In this document: piece by piece, positions 1 to 8,409 of the stretch
How the letters are laid out: every line of letters begins with the position of its first letter
Numbering within the stretch: the first letter of the stretch is position 1
DNA from: Effrenium voratum
Taxonomy: Eukaryota > Sar > Dinophyceae > Suessiales > Symbiodiniaceae
Direction: 5' to 3'
DNA: 64,000 bases
NCBI GenBank assembly: GCA_963377175.1
Contig: CAUJNA010000513.1
Location: 978,338-1,042,337 of the forward strand
Translations under genes and position numbers: made by a program
Notes under the pieces: generated by a model
What the model saw: the letters and a program-made list of their open reading frames with translations, nothing else
Database searches by the model: none
Told to the model about the DNA's origin: nothing

Positions 1-810
1 AAAAGGCGCTGCGCAAGTCCTGGTTTTTTCCAGACCTATTTGCCAGACCCTTCTGTTTCCCAGACCCCCCAGGCTTAATCCTACTTTCCCTTACCCCGTG
101 TCCCCTGTTGACCTGACTGTACATCCCGATAGGAGCAGGCGCCAATGCAAGCAGGGCCAATTGACTTCCTGTGGCCTGGCGTTCGCTAGCTGGATGCGTC
201 TTTTATGGGAGGTGGCCCCCCAAAATGGATGGTTTTCCTGGTAGCTTCGCTTTAAACTCGCAAAAATAGCAACTCCACAGAATCAGAAAGCCATTTATGG
301 CCGGAGTACCGGCCAAGTTTGCTTGGGCTTGGAGATGCCGGAAATTATTCGACGCAGGTATGGCTACAGAGCTTTGAAAGGTTCCGGTGATTTGCTGAGC
401 GGCCCTCCCAGATCTGAAGTTACCCCTGAGCCACAGACAAACAGAGGCGTCTTTGTTGGTTGCTTTGGTTGAATATCCATGGCGATTCCTGGCTGACCTG
501 GTTGTTTCAATCATCTACCAGGGCCATCTTTTTTCCAACAAGGACGATGCACGGCAATGTGACTGGCGAATCTAGTGATCCTGGTTGCGCGCAGGGGTGT
601 TCGGTTTGAAAACCATCCAGGGCAGGTCCCTTGGTCCCGCAAGCGTTTGGGCAAGGGTCGAACATGTCAACAAGCCACTTCAGACAGAGCATGTTGAACG
701 TAACAAGTGCCAGCGGATCAGTGGTTTGCTGGGCCTGCAAAACCTTGTGCCCCAAATCGCGTCCAATGTGTTTGACAAAACCGCAAGTGGGGTCGCTATC
801 AATCTATTAA
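1..810. other. Left flank, no gene recognised
   Basis: This is sequence outside the retrotransposon. Open frames are short, mutually overlapping and without recognisable motifs. It ends in an A-rich stretch that supplies the 5-bp target duplicated by the LTR element. Confidence 0.5.
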
Positions 811-815
811 AAAAC
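811..815. repeat. Target-site duplication, left copy (aaaac)
   Basis: The 5-bp sequence aaaac lies directly before the left LTR and recurs directly after the right LTR at 58584-58588. Five base pairs is the usual Ty1/copia target-duplication length, and this shows that 816-58583 integrated as one unit. Confidence 0.9.
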
Positions 816-1198
816 TGTGATTAGCCATGGTTTATTTCATCACCAGGGATGTCGCGGTAGTGACTGACCTGTGGTGTTTGGCTCAAGATTTTGGGTTCCG
901 TCGCGCCTCGAATGGGCGTCGCCGAACCCCTGCGTCGACCGACGGCATCTCGGGGGAGAAAGAGACCTCGGGCCGCCGCCAGGTTGGTAGGGACCAGTCG
1001 TGCGGCCTGTTGTCGACCAAGGTTGCGGGTTAACCCTTTTCTTGTTTGGTTTGTTTTCCTTTGGTTGTTGTTCTCTGGTGTGTGGGAAACCCTGATCTTT
1101 GGGACCGGGGATTGGTTTGCTTTTGGGGAACCTTTCTTTTGTGGCTTGTTTACCCCAACTTACCCATTGCCTGGGCACAGGCTCGTGCCCGAATCACA
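816..1198 (+). repeat. 5' LTR
   Basis: This 383-bp direct repeat is identical to 58201-58583 except at 1161. It begins TGTGATTAGCC and ends GCCCGAATCACA, giving the short terminal inverted repeat TGTGAT/ATCACA typical of LTRs. A candidate primer-binding site follows directly. It contains TTTGGCTCAAG at 877-887. Confidence 0.95.
877..887 (+). other. Match to 3' end of dinoflagellate spliced leader
   Basis: TTTGGCTCAAG matches the last 11 bases of the conserved dinoflagellate trans-spliced leader, which ends ATTTTGGCTCAAG. The same match is in the right LTR at 58262-58272. The upstream half of the leader is not matched, so it may be a worn relict or chance. Confidence 0.35.
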
Positions 1199-1209
1199 GG
1201 TTATCAGCC
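1199..1209 (+). promoter_or_regulatory. Candidate primer-binding site
   Basis: GGTTATCAGCC starts directly after the 5' LTR. It does not begin with TGG, so it would not pair with a tRNA 3' CCA end. It resembles the internal, anticodon-loop type PBS of Drosophila copia and Ty5, which begin similarly and use a half-tRNA primer. A 6-bp hairpin (1209-1214 with 1220-1225) follows. Confidence 0.45.
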
Positions 1210-1252
1210 GTAGGACTTTCCTACGCGCTTGAGACCATCAACTACAAGCTCA

Positions 1253-1672
1253 ATGACGTCGACCCCACGTTCGCACAGGAGCGTCGTGGATGAGGAGGCC
1301 ATCCTAGGTGGCCTCCGCTCAAGTGAGGACCTACCGGACTATGACTACGAGGAATTCGAGACAGGTTCAGCAGGTCAGGACCGCAGGGGTGATGATCCCG
1401 GTAGGGACACACCCAGAAGCCGTGGCAGGTACACTGACGATGGAGACGACCGCATTTTCCGTCAGGCCACCGATGATGAACAAGGACGAGGAGCTCGCTC
1501 CGGTAGGAGCGGCTCCGAATCAGGTTTCGGACAAGGTCATTTGGACTTCATCAGCGTGGCGATGAACATGGCTCGTCCTCACACGGACGATCAGGAGGCT
1601 CTGCCTAATCGACCCCCTAGGTCTCTTTTTCCAGGTGAAACGCCTCGGATCAGGTTGAGGACAGACCGTTAG
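1253..1672 (+). CDS. Gag-like protein, N-terminal part
   Basis: This is an acidic and Arg/Ser/Gly-rich, low-complexity reading frame just after the PBS, so by position it is the start of Gag. The first ATG is at 1253; the open frame extends upstream to a TTG at 1229. It stops at TAG 1670-1672, which lies in the loop of a GTTA mini-hairpin, and coding continues in another frame from 1684. No domain is recognised. It could be one segment of a longer Gag broken by a frameshift. Confidence 0.5.
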   Translation: MTSTPRSHRSVVDEEAILGGLRSSEDLPDYDYEEFETGSAGQDRRGDDPGRDTPRSRGRYTDDGDDRIFRQATDDEQGRGARSGRSGSESGFGQGHLDFISVAMNMARPHTDDQEALPNRPPRSLFPGETPRIRLRTDR

Positions 1673-1683
1673 GTCCGGGAACC

Positions 1684-2475
1684 ATGGTTTTGGCTCCGAG
1701 AGATATCTCGGGTCGATCAACAGGTTCTCAAAATCCAGGTCAGTTTGATGAGCAAGAGGAGAGGGCGTTTGCGGGCATCGGATACGATGCCCTGCTGGCG
1801 TCGACCGCAGGTTGGGGCAGTAGCGTGAAGCAAGAGTCTGATACTAATAGGCCCAACCCGGTTTCGACGACCAATTTTGAGTTCAATGATGATGAAGATT
1901 ATGCCGCATTTGCGGATCGTCGTGAAGAGGAAGAAAGTTTGTCGTATCGGAGTGCAAGGAGCCGTGCTGCTGCGAAGGCTAGGAGTCTCTCTCGTGGAGC
2001 TGCTAGGGACCTTCGTGTGGACACGGATACTCGGAGTGCAAGAGAGCGGATCGGGGACAGTCGGGGCACCCTTAGGGGTTTGGAGGCCATCCATGACGGA
2101 AGAGGACCGGTAGGTCCTCCCGTCATTGATCCCGTCCCAAATGTTCCCCCTTTTCCCAACATCCAGTTTGGAGGACCGCTGCATCAGAGAGTCGGGGATA
2201 TGAACCGGGGTACTGGTTCATCCAGGATTACTCAGCGAGCCGCCGATGTGGTTGAGGCAGGCGCGAGGGACGGAAGACTTGCTAGTGCGCTTGGAATCGA
2301 GGATCGTCCGCCGATCGCTAGCCCGTTAGGGCGGGATCTCAGCGACCTCGAGCCACTAAGGTCTAGCAATGAGTTCACTCCCCAATGGGGATCAGCAAGC
2401 AGGGAACGAAGTGCCTCTGCGAAGAGGCCGTCATCCGTAGCCGGAGGGACCGATAGGCTAGCCCTGGACCGATAG
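1684..2475 (+). CDS. Gag-like protein, second segment
   Basis: A 263-codon frame opens at ATG 1684 (accATGg context). The product is charged, Ser/Arg/Asp-rich and mostly disordered in appearance, in line with the preceding segment. It ends at TAG 2473-2475, again inside a GATA mini-hairpin. No domain is identified. The frame differs from 1253-1672 and from 2499-2744, so Gag is either interrupted or read with shifts. Confidence 0.5.
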   Translation: MVLAPRDISGRSTGSQNPGQFDEQEERAFAGIGYDALLASTAGWGSSVKQESDTNRPNPVSTTNFEFNDDEDYAAFADRREEEESLSYRSARSRAAAKARSLSRGAARDLRVDTDTRSARERIGDSRGTLRGLEAIHDGRGPVGPPVIDPVPNVPPFPNIQFGGPLHQRVGDMNRGTGSSRITQRAADVVEAGARDGRLASALGIEDRPPIASPLGRDLSDLEPLRSSNEFTPQWGSASRERSASAKRPSSVAGGTDRLALDR

Positions 2476-2498
2476 GTTCAACGCCGCAGGATGAAGAC

Positions 2499-2744
2499 AT
2501 GTTTGATCCTGCTGATGTTCATATTCATTCCACTCCTGAATCTCATGGGTCGAATGTCAATCCCAGATCCGGCGATAGCCGGGGAAGGGGTATCAGTCCA
2601 ATCAGGCCGCCCAGGATCGCTGATGCTCCTGTTTCCGACCCCAGGGGACGTAACAGAGTTGAAAGGGTTCCTGAGAGGATCGAGATATCGACTCATTTTG
2701 CCATTCCTTTTGCATGGAACTCACCTGACCGTTCAGTAACCTGA
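2499..2744 (+). CDS. Gag-like protein fragment
   Basis: An 81-codon frame is rich in Pro, Arg, Asp and Ser and resembles the compositional style of the neighbouring Gag segments; the competing frame from 2491 is hydrophobic and looks like a shadow. It includes the 2569-2582 hairpin. It ends at 2744, after which the likely coding frame moves again before the coiled-coil part. Confidence 0.35.
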   Translation: MFDPADVHIHSTPESHGSNVNPRSGDSRGRGISPIRPPRIADAPVSDPRGRNRVERVPERIEISTHFAIPFAWNSPDRSVT

Positions 2745-2900
2745 TCTGATTAGCAAAAGCATTGAGAGTGTTTGCAACGGAACCGGATGCCTCGCCTCGT
2801 TCAAACAGCTCCTGGATATGCAGGTCAAATACTTCCTTGACCCTAGCATCTCCAGATTCAGCAGAAGAATGGGATCTCAGAGCTGGAGGAGAATCGGCTC

Positions 2901-3956
2901 ATGAAGGACAAGGTCGGCCGTCTAGCTACCGAGGTTGCGACCCAAGCGGATGCTGATCGTATGCGAATGATTGTTCAACGGTTTGCCGGTGAGGTCATTC
3001 CCGATAGCAGGGCCATTGTCAGGCAGGCTATCGATGAGCAAAGTGAGGTTGTGGATCAGAGGATCAACTCGTTATCCGACGAGGTTCGGGAATCCGTTAG
3101 GGACCTCGAAGGCGGTATGAGTCAACTTCAAAAGCTCGTTGAGGACAAGCAGTATGCTATGTTCAAGAGCCAAGGTGCCTTTCAGGATGAGATCTACACT
3201 GAGATCGGGAATTTCGAGAAGCAGCTCCATTCGGTTGAGAAGGCCGTTAGGCTGCTCTCATCCTCGGGTGTTCCCGCTGCATCAGGGCCCGATAGGGCTG
3301 CTAGCAGTGGAGATGACGCAAGCTTTCGGGACTTGGTCGCAAGAGTCGATAGACTCCAAGGTGAGAGCGATCGGCATGGGGAATGGGCCACTTCGGCCAT
3401 TGACGAGCTCCGCGCTGAGTATAGGTCCTTTGCGGACCGAATGCTGGAGTCCCGGAGTGACGGGGGATCTCTTCTGGCCGATAGGCCTAGGGATCTGGAA
3501 TCACCTCAGGATTGGCGCGGGGCAGTCGAGGAGATCAATCGGAAGATTCAAGATCTCGCGAACAGAGTCCGTCGTCAAGCTCGGAATTATGACACCGTCG
3601 TCGAGGATGTTAGGGCTGTGAATGGCCAAATTGTAGTGTTCAATGCGAACACGCAGAGACTCCAGCAGGCTATGGAGGAGATAAGGACAAGATTGGTTGA
3701 TCTACCTTCGACCACGGATGAGATGCAGGCCGTCGGTAGACGGGAGCTCGTCTACTATCGTAACATGTTAGATGCGTGTATGCGAAGGCTTGGGGCTACC
3801 GAGAACAACATCCGAACTCTGAACGAGATGAACACTCGAGTTATGTCTCAGTTTGCCGATCTCGAGGGGAGTATCGAAGATGCTGCTGGCTTGGTCCAAC
3901 TTCCTAAAGGGCCAAGAGGCTCCGTTTTCAAGCCTTCGGAGCTTTGTCGGACATGA
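2901..3956 (+). CDS. Gag-like coiled-coil protein
   Basis: The 351 residues have strong heptad character (many Glu/Arg/Leu/Gln) over most of the length, with Ala/Ser/Gly links in the middle. The same frame is open upstream from about 2850, so ATG 2901 may be internal. The position between the LTR and the zinc-binding and protease parts fits a structural Gag segment. The last about 15 codons may already be foreign sequence, because the nested block begins near here. No catalytic motif is visible. Confidence 0.55.
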   Translation: MKDKVGRLATEVATQADADRMRMIVQRFAGEVIPDSRAIVRQAIDEQSEVVDQRINSLSDEVRESVRDLEGGMSQLQKLVEDKQYAMFKSQGAFQDEIYTEIGNFEKQLHSVEKAVRLLSSSGVPAASGPDRAASSGDDASFRDLVARVDRLQGESDRHGEWATSAIDELRAEYRSFADRMLESRSDGGSLLADRPRDLESPQDWRGAVEEINRKIQDLANRVRRQARNYDTVVEDVRAVNGQIVVFNANTQRLQQAMEEIRTRLVDLPSTTDEMQAVGRRELVYYRNMLDACMRRLGATENNIRTLNEMNTRVMSQFADLEGSIEDAAGLVQLPKGPRGSVFKPSELCRT

Positions 3957-4294
3957 AGGCTTCAAAAAGAAGCACACGCGGTTTGTCGTACATCCGCGTA
4001 AACTTGGGAAGCGCCCAAACGTCATCCCGCGCCGGGCGCGCCGGTTTGGCCACACACGCGCGCCAGGCGCGCGCGCTTGAGCCAGATAGTGGAAACTTGG
4101 TGGCACTCGTAGCACGCGCCACGTAGGCGTAGTGTACAGGGGCGCGCGCCCGGCGCGCACGCAGACGCGTCGGGGCGCGCTCTCAGCGCGCGCCGGGCGC
4201 GCGCAAACGTGACTCGAGCCAAAAAGAGCGAGGAAAAATCAACAACTCAACGCAAATTCTGAAAAGCTTCCCCCCTCCCCCCCCCCCTCCCCGC
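3957..4294. other. Extremely GC-rich palindromic stretch before the PLV
   Basis: No gene is seen. From about 4020 to 4210 the sequence is dominated by overlapping GCGCGC and CGCGCC palindromes able to form strong hairpins. It is the left remnant of the DNA into which the PLV inserted and ends in a C-rich tract. The boundary with copia sequence is not resolved. Confidence 0.5.
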
Positions 4295-4307
4295 CCCCTG
4301 CCCCCCC
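4295..4307. repeat. Direct repeat flanking the PLV, left copy
   Basis: CCCCTGCCCCCCC lies 3 bases outside the left terminal inverted repeat and recurs at 26917-26929 directly outside the right one, in the same orientation. It is a candidate target duplication, but the target is a C-rich tract, so its true length cannot be read. Confidence 0.5.
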
Positions 4308-4310
4308 CTA

Positions 4311-4505
4311 AAAAAATGGTTATAAGGTTGGTTCTAGGGTAGGGAATTTTCAGTTCAGGGTTTCAGGGTTCAACACTACTTTTAAACAAGCAAACCATTT
4401 TGTTCAAAACCTAAAGGTTGATTGTGGGGAATTTTCCTAAATTTTCTCAACATTTTTTTGCAATTTTTTCATTATGAAACAGTCTAAGATATTGACATTT
4501 TCAAG
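4311..4505 (+). repeat. PLV left terminal inverted repeat
   Basis: These 195 bp match the reverse complement of 26724-26916 almost perfectly, with differences only in A/T homopolymers. The outer edge reads AAAAAATGGTTATAAGG. Confidence 0.95.
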
Positions 4506-4744
4506 TCTCTGTCATTGCCTATTGTTATGGTTTAGGGTTGGGTTTCCTCCGTCGTGCCCCGCCGGCTTCGTCTTCTTCTTCTACATCTTCAATCAGCGTG
4601 GATGCCCAGCAGTCATCAGGGGTCGTGTCAACTGTTTCTATCAAGTGATGTCATTGTCTGACAGCGCCTTTCAAATGACAACTCTTTGTTCAAGCTGCTC
4701 ACAGTGCCCAAGCGAGTTCTCACCTGACCCCTGCATCTATCATA

Positions 4745-5527
4745 ATGGCTTCCAAGCAGGGATATGATGTCCCCTCATCATCTGGCGCTGGTGACGCTCC
4801 TGCTTCATCCACTCAGAGCGTCATCACGATGCCAGTGGCCTTGGACTACATCTACAACCACTATGGTGAGATGTCCTCTGATGACATTAAGAAGCTGTCC
4901 ATGTTGCTGAAAGATGAGAAGAAGAAGAACACAACTCAGAACCTTGAGGTGCGCAGAGAAACCAACAAGGTAGAGCGAGAGCAACGCATCTCGTTGTCAA
5001 TCACCACGAACCTCTACAAGGGCAAAGCTTTCGAGCCGCAGCACCAGGTGAAGGCCAACATCACAGTCCCCCGCAACAAGACGGTCGCCTTCGTGGTCGA
5101 TGAGACATTCAGGGCAATCAACAAGAGCCGCCCTAAGGGTTCAGAAAAGCTCAGTGTGAAATACTTGGGTGAGGAGATATATGACTATGGAGAGGGGAAG
5201 CGTGGTCTTAAACGACTCAACACGCTTGGAATCCAGGACAAGGATACTCTGGTGCTCAACATCAAGGGCTTTGGTCCTCCTCAACCTGTTCAAGAAACCG
5301 AGGTCAAGTCCGATGCCAAGGACAAGTCCGATGCCAAGTCCGATGCCAAGGACAAGTCCGATGCCAAGTCCGATGCCGATGCCAAGTCCGATGCCGAGGA
5401 CAAGTCCGATGCCGAGGACAAGTCCGATGCCAAGGACAAGTCCGATGCCGAGGACAAGTCCGATGCCAAGGACAAGTCCGATGCCGAGGACACTTCTTCG
5501 TCCGATGTGAGCATGCCTGTCAACTAG
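4745..5527 (+). CDS. Beta-grasp (ubiquitin-like) protein with KSDA repeats
   Basis: This 260-residue protein starts at ATG 4745. Residues about 80-180 resemble a ubiquitin-like fold in pattern, with a KLSVKYLGEEI strand and a later TLGIQDKDTLVLNI segment; this is an inference. Residues about 190-250 are tandem SDAKDK/SDAEDK repeats made of an 18-bp DNA repeat. GC content is near 50%, unlike the AT-rich viral genes, although the gene lies inside the terminal repeats. It may be captured host or cargo DNA. Neither viral promoter motif is seen before it. Confidence 0.6.
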   Translation: MASKQGYDVPSSSGAGDAPASSTQSVITMPVALDYIYNHYGEMSSDDIKKLSMLLKDEKKKNTTQNLEVRRETNKVEREQRISLSITTNLYKGKAFEPQHQVKANITVPRNKTVAFVVDETFRAINKSRPKGSEKLSVKYLGEEIYDYGEGKRGLKRLNTLGIQDKDTLVLNIKGFGPPQPVQETEVKSDAKDKSDAKSDAKDKSDAKSDADAKSDAEDKSDAEDKSDAKDKSDAEDKSDAKDKSDAEDTSSSDVSMPVN

Positions 5528-5844
5528 TTGTTGTCCTGTATTGCTTCACAAGTCCAGTGAAAAAAACACTTCACCAACATGTGTCATATCTACACAATTC
5601 ACAGCTGTTTGAGTTGAAGTTTGGACTGAAGCAAGGCATGGGTTCTCTGACCATCGCTGACATCTATCCGTCGGATTGAGAAAGGGGTTAGTGCTTTGAA
5701 GCATTGTTTCATGTCAAGTGAAGACATTGAGCCAAGCGATGCCTTTGTGCTACATTTATCAGTTTGAACATTGACTCCAACTGTCCGCAGGCGTTTGTGC
5801 TGAGCATTTTTGGTTTCCATCTGTGTGCATCATCTCTTGTAGCA

Positions 5845-6300
5845 ATGGGTGGAAAGGTGAAGAAGGACTTGCTAAAGATTAAGAAGAAGCAGCCGATGCC
5901 ATCAAAACAGGATTTTGACCCTGCACAATCTTCATCTTCAAAGATGGCAAAGGGTGAGCAGTTTGTCCAGACCTTTGACCAAATCCTTGCCGACATCTCC
6001 AACGAGAAGCTTGACGAGTTGAGCGACTACGCCCACAAAGACAAGACTAACAGCCTGAAAAAACTCCCACGATTTGCTCACTTCACAAAGACCATCAACA
6101 ATATGGTTAAGGTGAAGGAGTTTTTGGAGGAGCAAATCAAATATGCAGAGGACGCTTTGTCCGATGTCATAGTGGAGCAGTGCTGCAGAGATGATGACAC
6201 CTTTGACTGGGAACAGGTGAAATCCATAATTGACAAGACCGTTGGTGCTAGACAAAGTCAATCGCAGCGAACAGATGTTGTCATGAAACCAGCGGCCTAA
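5845..6300 (+). CDS. Hypothetical basic/helical protein
   Basis: A 151-residue protein starts with MGGKVKKDLL at ATG 5845 in a good agcaATGG context; an upstream in-frame TTG at 5764 is less likely. The N-terminus is Lys-rich, followed by Glu/Lys/Asp-rich helices. MGGK is not a strong myristoylation signal. Composition matches the previous gene (higher GC), so both may belong to one captured cargo segment. No family is recognised. Confidence 0.5.
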   Translation: MGGKVKKDLLKIKKKQPMPSKQDFDPAQSSSSKMAKGEQFVQTFDQILADISNEKLDELSDYAHKDKTNSLKKLPRFAHFTKTINNMVKVKEFLEEQIKYAEDALSDVIVEQCCRDDDTFDWEQVKSIIDKTVGARQSQSQRTDVVMKPAA

Positions 6301-6439
6301 TTAGATTTAAATCACAGTTGTTTAATCACAAGTTGTTTAATGTCAATGAAAAGACCCTCTGAAATCTGAGGGCAACGGGGAATACATTCATCAACATTTG
6401 ATGTGTCAATCACATACCTATCGGGGTCAGAAAAAAAGG

Positions 6440-6690
6440 CTGTCTCACGTGGCTCGCTTGCTGGGCTTAGGCATGCTCAGAAATCCCATATGCTCCCTAC
6501 AGCATCCCAAAACACTATGCTAAAAGAGCATACCCTGATGCTCTCGGAGCATCACAAAAGCTAATCCCCACCTAATTTAGGGCGTTTTTGTATGCTCTCG
6601 GAGCATCCTCCTATGCTCCCCAAAAAGGTATGCTCCTGACAGCATCTCCCCAAGAGCATAGTTTTAGAGCATATGAGGGTTCAAAATAGG
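6440..6690. repeat. Cluster of ATGCTC/GAGCAT inverted motifs
   Basis: More than ten copies of ATGCTC or GAGCAT occur here, several paired as palindromes such as GATGCTCTCGGAGCATC (two near copies near 6539 and 6595). No gene is seen. A very similar palindrome occurs inside the polymerase gene at 8978-8997. Confidence 0.7.
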
Positions 6691-6884
6691 GTCAAATGAG
6701 CCACTGCAAGGGTTCAAATCCTGCCCCTACATCTGTCCTTTTTAGTTTGTTCAGTTTCTTTGCTCCCCCACTCTGAGGCCGAGAAGACATCCACTTCACC
6801 ATCTACAAGACTGTCCTTTTCAAGGTGTCGGCGGCTTCCCCCTGACTGCTTTTTTCGGGCGAACCACCTAAATATATTTTGGGT

Positions 6885-6990
6885 TTTCCCACCTAAAATA
6901 TTTGTTTGGGGATGCCCACCTAAATATTTGTTTGGGGATGCCCACCTAAATATTAATTTTTGGGGACTGACCACCTAAATATTTAGGGGT
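6885..6990. repeat. Tandem repeat (CCCACCTAAATATTTGTTTGGGGATG)
   Basis: About 26-bp units containing CACCTAAATATT are repeated four to five times with decay. This lies in the gene-free 6301-7190 stretch between the cargo genes and the polymerase gene. Confidence 0.7.
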
Positions 6991-7007
6991 ATATATAATA
7001 TATACAT

Positions 7008-7049
7008 CAAAGTTCCAGTTTCAGATGTTGTATTGAAACTGGAACTTTG
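7008..7049. other. 16-bp perfect hairpin upstream of polB
   Basis: caaagttccagtttca (7008-7023) pairs perfectly with 7034-7049 around a 10-nt loop. It may be a terminator for upstream transcription or a replication/regulatory structure; the sequence does not decide. Confidence 0.6.
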
Positions 7050-7154
7050 GTGAGATACATATTCAACGACAGTTTCAAACTCATCCCCAAACCCATTTGT
7101 TTTTCAATGTTGAACCCAACCCCAATCCCATAACCACCAAACACAAACAAAAAT

Positions 7155-7163
7155 ACTTAAAGA
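7155..7163 (+). promoter_or_regulatory. Early-type PLV promoter motif, polB
   Basis: ACTTAAAGA ends 27 nt before ATG 7191. The same motif at nearly the same distance precedes four other PLV genes (11112, 12826 minus, 25147, 26013). Confidence 0.7.
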
Positions 7164-7190
7164 GAAAATACCTTATATAGTATAGATAAA

Positions 7191-8207
7191 ATGGCAGGGG
7201 AATACGAAGCAGGTTATGTTATAGATTATCTTTTATCAAGTAAAGAAGCATCCATAAAAACAGGGAAGAATAACAAACCATTGAAAAAACTAATCATCAA
7301 CAACAAAGAATACTATTACAACAAAGACAAACCATTATCCTCATCACTTCAAAACAAACTCAATCAAGTCAGCAACGCACAAGGTTTCAAACGATTTCAT
7401 CTTCTAAAAAAAGCATCAAACACAATGAGAGGCATTAAAACAATCCAGAAATACAGATTCAAAATAGGAGCAAAAACATCAGATACATTTTCGGCATTGA
7501 AAGGAGATGCCAACACATATGCAATATCCAACATACCATTCAAGGGATACAAAGGATTAACATATCTTTTATGGCAAGAAAAGAAACTAACAGAGTTTTT
7601 ACAACAAGCAAAGTCAATGAAACTACTGATTGATGTTGAGGTTATTTTTGATAAACTTAGACAGCGAGAAGAGGATGATGGAGAAGACGAACCAACTGAG
7701 GAAAATATACAAATAAAACACAATATGAGAAGCAGGAGATATAACATTCTAAATGTAGGAGACTTGAAAAAAGCATTGGAAAATATACCTAAAGATATTG
7801 AACTACAAATTGAAAACTCACCTTTGAAACATTCAGGATTGAAGATTAATAAGATTAACAAAATCACCATCCACTACGATAAATACAATCCGAACAGAGC
7901 AGGTAAATATATGGAACTACCAGAATGGATTTCAAAGAAAAAAGCATGTATCAACATTCAAAATGATGATGAATTATGTTTTAAATATTGTGTTTTATGT
8001 AAATTTTATGAAGTCTTCAAGAAAGACCATCCACAACATATGAGACACTACAAGAAATTAATAACTACTGAAAGTCTAATTAAATGGGATGGTGTTTTCC
8101 AGCATCCAACGATGACATTGACACATTTGAAACAATTAACCAAAATTCTATATCAGTTAATGTTTATGTTGAAGATGAGAACCAAACCATCAGAGCAGAC
8201 AGAATAA
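7191..8207 (+). CDS. PolB N-terminal fragment
   Basis: 338 codons from ATG 7191 (aaaATGG) behind an early-type promoter. The Lys-rich N-terminal region is of unknown function, as in other PLV polymerases, with an acidic patch near residue 165. The true coding sequence leaves this frame near codon 300, where the 8084-8386 frame takes over; the remaining codons here are probably out of frame. Confidence 0.7.
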   Translation: MAGEYEAGYVIDYLLSSKEASIKTGKNNKPLKKLIINNKEYYYNKDKPLSSSLQNKLNQVSNAQGFKRFHLLKKASNTMRGIKTIQKYRFKIGAKTSDTFSALKGDANTYAISNIPFKGYKGLTYLLWQEKKLTEFLQQAKSMKLLIDVEVIFDKLRQREEDDGEDEPTEENIQIKHNMRSRRYNILNVGDLKKALENIPKDIELQIENSPLKHSGLKINKINKITIHYDKYNPNRAGKYMELPEWISKKKACINIQNDDELCFKYCVLCKFYEVFKKDHPQHMRHYKKLITTESLIKWDGVFQHPTMTLTHLKQLTKILYQLMFMLKMRTKPSEQTE

Positions 8208-8386
8208 CGAAGATTGAAAGACCATCTTGTCATATCAATCTATTACGAATTGAAAAAGATGATAATGAACATTATGTTTTAATAAAAGATTTTAGTAGAT
8301 TAGCAGGAAGACAAACAAACAAAACAACTAATAAAATGTTTTTTGTAGTTTTTGTCAGCACGGTTTCAAGTCAGAAAAACTTTTAA
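8084..8386 (+). CDS. PolB fragment, linker before exonuclease
   Basis: A 100-codon frame continues the polymerase after the first shift. It ends in a Phe/Val-rich run at 8386 that appears out of frame; a neighbouring frame there encodes Cys and His in zinc-finger spacing, suggesting another shift just before 8386. No start codon of its own is expected. Confidence 0.6.
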   Translation: MGWCFPASNDDIDTFETINQNSISVNVYVEDENQTIRADRITKIERPSCHINLLRIEKDDNEHYVLIKDFSRLAGRQTNKTTNKMFFVVFVSTVSSQKNF

Positions 8387-8409
8387 ATTCTCACTTAATA
8401 AAAGGTTGT

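Larger units (their letters stand above)
1397..3743 (+). repeat. Dispersed C-G(A/T/G)TA-G mini-hairpins, 5' cluster
   Basis: Short stems close on a GATA, GTTA or GGTA loop, always on the sense strand. Clear members are 1496-1511 (CGCTCC/GGAGCG), 1664-1675 (GACC/GGTC), 2102-2119 (GAGGACC/GGTCCTC), 2321-2332 (GCCC/GGGC), 2569-2582 (CCGGC/GCCGG), 3343-3356 (GAGTC/GACTC), 3476-3487 (GGCC/GGCC) and 3730-3743 (CCGTC/GACGG). The arms differ but remain complementary, which codon use alone would not produce. Confidence 0.75.

Noticed and set aside
827..1232. Open frames inside the 5' LTR (68 and 113 codons; the same in the 3' LTR)
   Set aside because: They lie wholly or mostly in LTR sequence, overlap in different frames, have no motif, and are more likely regulatory DNA.
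5290..5523. Minus-strand SDLASDLS repeat protein and plus-strand PMPRTS frame
   Set aside because: Both are frame by-products of the 18-bp KSDA repeat in the 4745-5527 gene.
6711..6721. GGTTCAAATCC, a tRNA B-box-like sequence
   Set aside because: No A box, acceptor pairing or cloverleaf upstream; at most a SINE relict.
7397..7870. 157-codon hydrophobic minus-strand frame
   Set aside because: Antisense shadow of the Lys-rich polymerase N-terminus.
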